Positions 57,510 to 64,000 of a stretch of DNA of 64,000 bases are shown here, piece by piece. The translations under genes and the position numbers were made by a program. The DNA is from Protula sp. h YS-2021. Taxonomy: Eukaryota > Annelida > Polychaeta > Sabellida > Serpulidae. The notes under the pieces were generated by a model. The model was not told the origin of the DNA. It searched no databases and worked only from the letters and a program-made list of their open reading frames with translations. The stretch covers positions 55,618,053 to 55,682,052 of the forward strand of contig OX457027.1 of the NCBI GenBank assembly GCA_949752745.1. The letters are read 5' to 3'. Each line of letters opens with the position of its first letter. Positions within the stretch are counted from its first letter, which is position 1.

Positions 57510-60500
57510 TCCATATACTAGGGAGGCAGACTTCACTAAATGTTAATATTCTTCTTCAAAAACAAATCAAGTGCTCCATCCACATTGCAATGACAAAATT
57601 ATGGTAACGAATATATTTTCTTGTCCTTAGAATTAAGACCATTAAATAAGTCTTCTTAAGAGTCACACCCTACTGCCGTACCAATTGTCCATTTACGCAG
57701 GAGGCAAACTTATTATAGTTATAACAAAAATGTATATGGTTTTATGATATATGATTTTCCAAGGCTGAAAACGTCCATATCTTAGGGGCAGAAAAAAATA
57801 GGGAGCCACTGTATTTTTGCTCCTTCTCCGTGACATGAGATGAATAGAGCTAGAAGTTGTCCTTTGACTTAGGGGGAAGATTTCAAGATTGGGAGGCAGA
57901 TTTAAAACAGTAAATTTTAATGGAAAAATAATTCCCAAACATTGAAAATAAACGCTAGGATAGGTAAAACGCTATGTTGTTCTCACATTTACATAGTTGA
58001 TACTAGAGAGTATGATGAAATAAAACAACTATCATATTTTTCTTGTATATCCTCAGTGAATCTAAATCACGGAAGCTAAATTTTGTCCATATACTTGGGA
58101 GGCAGACTTCATTAAATGCTAATAATCCTCTTCAAAAAGACCTGATGTTTTCAATAAACACATTGCGATGACAAAATTGTTGTAACGAAAATATTTTTCT
58201 TGTTCTTTGAATTCCGACCATTAAAAATGAGTCATCTAAAAAGTCAAACCCTACTGCCGTACCAATTGTCCATTTCCTCAGGAGGCAAACTTATTATAGT
58301 TATAACAAAAATGTATATAGTTGTATGATATATGATTTTGCAAGGCTGAAAACGTCCATATCTTAGGGGCAGAAAAAATAGGGAGCCACTCAATTTTTGC
58401 TCCTTTTCCGTGACATGAAATCAATAGAGCTAGAAGTTGTCCTTTGACTTAGGGGGAAGATTTCAAGATTGGGAGGCAGATTTAAAACAGTTAATTTTAA
58501 TGGAAAAATATTTCCTAAAAAGTGAAAAAAACGCAAGGATAGATAAAGCGACATGTTCTTCTCACTTTCACTAGAGCCTGATGAAATAAAACAACTTTCA
58601 TATTTTTCTTGTATATCCTCAGTGAATCTAAATCAAGGAAGTTAAATTTTGTCCATATACTTGGGAGGCAGACTTCACTAAATGTTAATATTCTTCTTCA
58701 AAAACAAATCAAGTGCTCCACCCACATTGCAATGACAAAGTTATTGTAACGAATATATTTTTCTTGTTCTTAGAATTTCGACCATTAAATAAGTCTTCTT
58801 AAGGGTCACACCCTACTGCCGTACCAATTGTCCATTTACGCAGGAGGCAAACTTATTATAGTTATAACTAAAATGTATATGGTTTTATGATATATGATTT
58901 TCCAAGGCTGAAAACGTCCATATCTTAGGGGCAGAAAAAAATAGGGAGCCACTGTATTTTTGCTCCTTCTCCGTGACATGAGATGAATAGAGCTAGAAGT
59001 TGTCCTTTGACTTAGGGGGAAGATTTCAAGATTGGGAGGCAGATTTAAAACAGTAAATTTTAATGGAAACATGTTTCCTAAAAAGTGAAAAAAAACGCAA
59101 GGATAGATAAAGCGACATGTTCTTCTCACTTTCACTAGAGCCTGATGAAATAAAACAACTATCATATTTTTCTTGTATATCCTCAGTGAATCTAAATCAC
59201 GGAAGTTAAATTTTGTCCATATACTAGGGAGGCAGACTTCACTAAATGTTAATATTCTTCTTCAAAAACAAATCAAGTGCTCCGTCCACATTGCAATGAC
59301 AAAATTATGGTAACGAATATATTTTCTTGTCCTTAGAATTAAGACCATTAAATAAGTCTTCTTAAGAGTCACACCCTACTGCCGTACCAATTGTCCATTT
59401 ACGCAGGAGGCAAACGTATTATAGTTATAACAAAAATGTATATAGTTTTATGATATATGATTATCCAAGGCTGAAAACGTCCATATCTTAGGGGCAGAAA
59501 AAAATAGGGAGCCACTGTATTTTTGCTCCTTCTCCGTGACATGAAATAAATAGAGCTAGAAATTGTCCTTTGACTTAGGGGGGAAGATTTCAAGATTGGG
59601 AGGCAGATTTAAAACAGTAAATTTTAATGGAAAAATATCTCCCAAAAAGTGAAAAAAAAACGCAAGAACAGATAAAGCGACATGTTCTTCTCACTTTCAC
59701 TAGAGCCTGATGAAATAAAACAACTATCATATTTTTCTTGTATATCCTCAGTGAATCTAAATCACGGAAGTTAAATTTTGTCCATATATTTGGGAGGCAG
59801 ACTTCACTAAATGTTAATATTCTTCTTCAAAAACACCTCAAGTGCTCCATCCACATTGCAATGACAAAATTATGGTAACGAATATATTTTCTTGTCCTTA
59901 GAGTTAAGACCATTAAATAAGTCTTCTTAAGAGTCAAACCCTACTGCCGTACCAATTGTCCATTTACGCAGGAGGCAAACTTATTATAGTTATAACTAAA
60001 ATGTATATAGTTTTATGATATATGATTTTCCAAGGCTGAAAACGTCCATATCTTAGGGGCAGAAAAAAATAGGGAGCCACTGTATTTTTGCTCCTTCTCC
60101 GTAACATGAGATGAATAGAGCTAGAAGTTGTCCTTTGACTTAGGGGGAAGATTTCAAGATTGGGAGGCAGATTTAAAACAGTAAATTTTAATGGAAACAT
60201 GTTTCCTAAAAAGTGAAAAAAAAACGCAAGGATAGATAAAGCGACATGTTCTTCTCACTTTCACTAGAGCCTGATGAAATAAAACAACTATCATATTTTT
60301 CTTGTATATCCTCAGTGAATCTAAATCACGGAAGTTAAATTTTGTCCATATACTAGGGAGGCAGACTTCACTAAATGTTAATATTCTTCTTCAAAAACAA
60401 ATCAAGTGCTCCGTCCACATTGCAATGACAAAATTATGGTAACGAATATATTTTCTTGTCCTTAGAATTAAGACCATTAAATAAGTCTTCTTAAGAGTCA

Positions 60501-63500
60501 CACCCTACTGCCGTACCAATTGTCCATTTACGCAGGAGGCAAACGTATTATAGTTATAACAAAAATGTATATAGTTTTATGATATATGATTATCCAAGGC
60601 TGAAAACGTCCATATCTTAGGGGCAGAAAAAAATAGGGAGCCACTGTATTTTTGCTCCTTCTCCGTGACATGAAATAAATAGAGCTAGAAATTGTCCTTT
60701 GACTTAGGGGGGAAGATTTCAAGATTGGGAGGCAGATTTAAAACAGTAAATTTTAATGGAAAAATATCTCCCAAAAAGTGAAAAAAAAACGCAAGAACAG
60801 ATAAAGCGACATGTTCTTCTCACTTTCACTAGAGCCTGATGAAATAAAACAACTATCATATTTTTCTTGTATATCCTCAGTGAATCTAAATCACGGAAGT
60901 TAAATTTTGTCCATATATTTGGGAGGCAGACTTCACTAAATGTTAATATTCTTCTTCAAAAACACCTCAAGTGCTCCATCCACATTGCAATGACAAAATT
61001 ATGGTAACGAATATATTTTCTTGTCCTTAGAGTTAAGACCATTAAATAAGTCTTCTTAAGAGTCAAACCCTACTGCCGTACCAATTGTCCATTTACGCAG
61101 GAGGCAAACTTATTATAGTTATAACTAAAATGTATATAGTTTTATGATATATGATTTTCCAAGGCTGAAAACGTCCATATCTTAGGGGCAGAAAAAAATA
61201 GGGAGCCACTGTATTTTTGCTCCTTCTCCGTAACATGAGATGAATAGAGCTAGAAGTTGTCCTTTGACTTAGGGGGAAGATTTCAAGATTGGGAGGCAGA
61301 TTTAAAACAGTAAATTTTAATGGAAAAATAATTCCCAAACATTGAAAATAAACGCTAGGATAGGTAAAACGCTATGTTGTTCTCACATTTACATAGTTGA
61401 TACTAGAGAGCCTGATGAAATAAAACAACTATCATATTTTTCTTGTATATCCTCAGTGAATCTAAATCACGTAAGCTGAATTTTGTCCATATACTTGGGA
61501 GGCAGACTTCATTAAATGCTAATATTCCTCTTCAAGAAGACCTGACGTTTTCAATAAACACATTGCAATGACAAAATTGTTGTAACGAATATATTTTTCT
61601 TGTTCTTTGAATTCCGACAATTAAAAATGAGTCATCTAAAAAGTCAAACCCTACTGCCGTACCAATTGTCCATTTACTCAGGAGGCAAACTTATTATAGT
61701 TATAACAAAAATGTATATAGTTGTACGACATATGATTTTGCAAGGCTGAAAACGTCCATATCTTAGGGGCAGAAAAAATAGGGAGCCACCCAATTTTTGC
61801 TCCTTTTCCGTAACATGAAATCAATAGAGCTAGAAGTTGTCCTTTGACTTAGGGGGAAGATTTCAAGATTGGGAGGCAGATTTAAAACAGTAAATTTTAA
61901 TGGAAAAATATTTCCGTAAAAAAACTGAAAAAAAAACGCAAGGATGGATAAAGCGACATGTTCTTCTCACTTTCACTAGAGTCTGATGAAATAAAACAAC
62001 TATCATATTTTTCTTGTATATCCTCAGTGAATCTAAATCACGGAAGTTAAATTTTGTCCATATACTTGGGAGGCAGACTTCACTAAATGTTAATATTCTT
62101 CTTCAAAAACACCTCAAGTGCTCCATCCACATTGCAATGACAAAATTATGGTAACGAATATATTTTCTTGTTCTTAGAATTAAGACCATTAAATAAGTCT
62201 TCTTAAGAGTCACACCCTACTGCCGTACCAATTGTCCATTTACGCAGGAGGCAAACTTATTATAGTTATAACAAAAATGTATATAGTTTTATGATATATG
62301 ATTTTCCAAGGCTGAAAACGTCCATATCTTAGGGGCAGAAAAAAATAGGGAGCCACTGTATTTTTGCTCCTTCTCCGTAACATGAGATGAATAGAGCTAG
62401 AAGTTGTCCTTTGACTTAGGGGGAAGATTTCAAGATTGGGAGGCAGATTTAAAACAGTAAATTTTAATGGAAAAATAATTCCCAAACATTGAAAATAAAC
62501 GCTAGGATAGGTAAAACGCTATGTTGTTCTCACATTTACATAGTTGATACTAGAGAGCCTGATCAAATAAAACAACTATCATATTTTTCTTGTATATTCT
62601 CAGTGAATCTTAATCACGTAAGCTAAATTTTGTCTATATACTTCGAAGGCAGACTTCATTAAATGCTAATATTCCTCCTCAAAAAGACCTGACGTTTTCA
62701 ATAAACACATTGCCATGACAAAATTATTGTAACGAATATATTTTTCTTGTTCTTGGAACTAAGACCATTAAATAAGTCATATAAAAAGGCAAACCCTACT
62801 GTCGTACCAATTGTCCATTTACGCAGGAGGCAAACTTATAGTTATAACAAAAATGTATATAGTTGTATGATATATGATTTTGCAAGTCTGAAAACGTCCA
62901 TATCTTAGGGGCAGAAAAAATAGGGAGCCACTCAATTTTTGCTCCTTTTAAGTGACATGAAATCAATAGAGCTAGAAGTTGTCCTTTGACTTAGGGGGAA
63001 GATTTCAAGATTGGGAGGCAGATTTAAAACAGTAAATTTTAATGCAAAAAATATTTCCCAAAAAGTGAAAAAAAAAACGCAAGAACAGATAAAGCGACAT
63101 GTTCTTCTCACTTTCACTAGAGCCTGATGAAATAAAACAACTATCATATTTTTCTTGTATATCCTCAGTGAATCTAAATCACGGAAGTTAAATTTTGTCC
63201 ATATATTTGGGAGGCAGACTTCACTAAATGTTAATATTCTTCTTCAAAAACACCTCAAGTGCTCCATCCACATTGCAATGACAAAATTATGGTAACGAAT
63301 ATATTTTCTTGTCCTTAGAGTTAAGACCATTAAATAAGTCTTCTTAAGAGTCAAACCCTACTGCCGTACCAATTGTCCATTTACGCAGGAGGCAAACTTA
63401 TTATAGTTATAACTAAAATGTATATAGTTTTATGATATATGATTTTCCAAGGCTGAAAACGTCCATATCTTAGGGGCAGAAAAAAATAGGGAGCCACTGT

Positions 63501-64000
63501 ATTTTTGCTCCTTCTCCGTAACATGAGATGAATACAGCTAGAAGTTGTCCTTTGACTTAGGGGGAAGATTTCAAGATTGGGAGGCAGATTTAAAACAGTG
63601 AATTTTAATGGAAAAATAATTCCCAAAAATTGAAAATAACCGCTAGGATAGGTAAAACGCTATGTTGTTCTCACATTTACATAGTTTATACTAGAGAGCC
63701 TGATGAAATAAAACAACTATCATATTTTTCTTGTATATCCTCAGTGAATCTAAATCACGGAAGTTAAATTTTGTCCATATACTTGGGAGGCAGACTTCAC
63801 TAAATGTTAATATTCTTCTTCAAAAACACCTCAAGTGCTCCATCCACATTGCAATGACAAAATTATGGTAACGAATATATTTTCTTGTCCTTAGAATTAA
63901 GACCATTAAATAAGTCTTCTTAAGAGTCACACCCTACTGCCGCACTAAATATCCATTTACGCAGGAGGCAAACTTATTATAGTTATAACAAAAATGTATA
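57510..64000. repeat. Distal satellite with trimer and dimer higher-order repeats, to window end
   Basis: A trimer of about 1706 bp spans the boundary (aatgctaataatcctc at 56413 and 58119; ctccacccacattgc about 1705 bp apart). An 1129-bp dimer follows (ctccgtccacattgc at 59280 and 60409). Monomer starts: 57510, 58086, 58652, 59216, 59781, 60345, 60910, 61486, 62057, 62633, 63198, 63774. Confidence 0.9.

Larger units (their letters stand above)
33181..64000. repeat. About 570-bp satellite array, running off the window
   Basis: The word tccatatacttgggaggcag marks each monomer. From 36401 to 63774 I located 49 starts, i.e. 48 complete monomers averaging 570 bp, nearly all 563-581 bp. Within 44.4-49 kb lengths alternate strictly between about 566 and 577. 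Monomers are AT-rich and all in one orientation. The array is at least 30 kb and has no recognisable gene inside. Confidence 0.97.

Noticed and set aside
44569..63626. A minus-strand frame of about 81 codons (beginning MGIIFPLKF) repeated in many satellite monomers
   Set aside because: It is open only in one monomer class. In the other class a one-base change in the A-run near 'cagaaaaaatag' ends it early. The copies vary by amino-acid-changing substitutions, with no start context, no recognisable domain and no sign of selection on the frame. It follows from monomer similarity.

Overview
The window is eukaryotic, intron-rich and AT-rich. It most likely comes from a marine lophotrochozoan, probably a mollusc. 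That guess rests on a laminin gene split into short exons, on repeats resembling the Helitron-related 'pearl' elements known from bivalves, and on the large amount of tandem DNA. The species cannot be named from the sequence.

Region 1 (about 1-20 kb, plus strand) is the 3' part of one gene, a laminin subunit beta of the LAMB1/LAMB2 type. Nineteen shared coding exons (92-316 through 14901-15057) splice in one continuous frame. They encode, in order, the C-terminal part of the LF (laminin IV type B) domain, eight LE (laminin EGF-like) domains, the CxxC that begins the coiled coil, coiled-coil domain II, the six-cysteine beta-knob, and coiled-coil domain I. The 5' part of the gene lies outside the window. 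The main observation is at the 3' end. Two separate terminal exons (16629-16771 and 19810-19952) have the same length (143 nt), the same acceptor phase and the same first four bases, and each ends in its own stop after a conserved R-T-C-T. They look like a tandemly duplicated last exon giving alternative laminin beta C-termini, the segment that in other animals pairs with the gamma chain and influences integrin binding. A third possible 3' end is reading through the exon 19 donor, which adds a hydrophobic, membrane-segment-like tail before a stop at 15146.

Region 2 (about 20-23 kb) is AT-rich 3' flank with candidate poly(A) signals and no recognisable gene.

Region 3 (about 23-31.8 kb) is a nest of mobile and tandem repeats. 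It holds a roughly 155-bp satellite with subterminal hairpins, a hAT-like element inserted in it, and a pogo-like element inserted in the hAT-like element. After these comes a 1765-bp composite unit (155-bp satellite, LINE endonuclease fragment, 180-bp repeats, GACGGACA microsatellite) present in 2.8 nearly identical tandem copies.

Region 4 (31.8-64 kb, running off the end) is satellite DNA. A 25-bp array passes through a transition zone into a roughly 570-bp satellite with at least 48 consecutive complete monomers between 36401 and 63773. The monomers fall into two length classes (about 565 and 577 bp) and are organised into successive higher-order repeats: four exact 1143-bp dimers, three roughly 2850-bp pentamers, then trimers and dimers. 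I found no convincing host gene from 20 kb onward.
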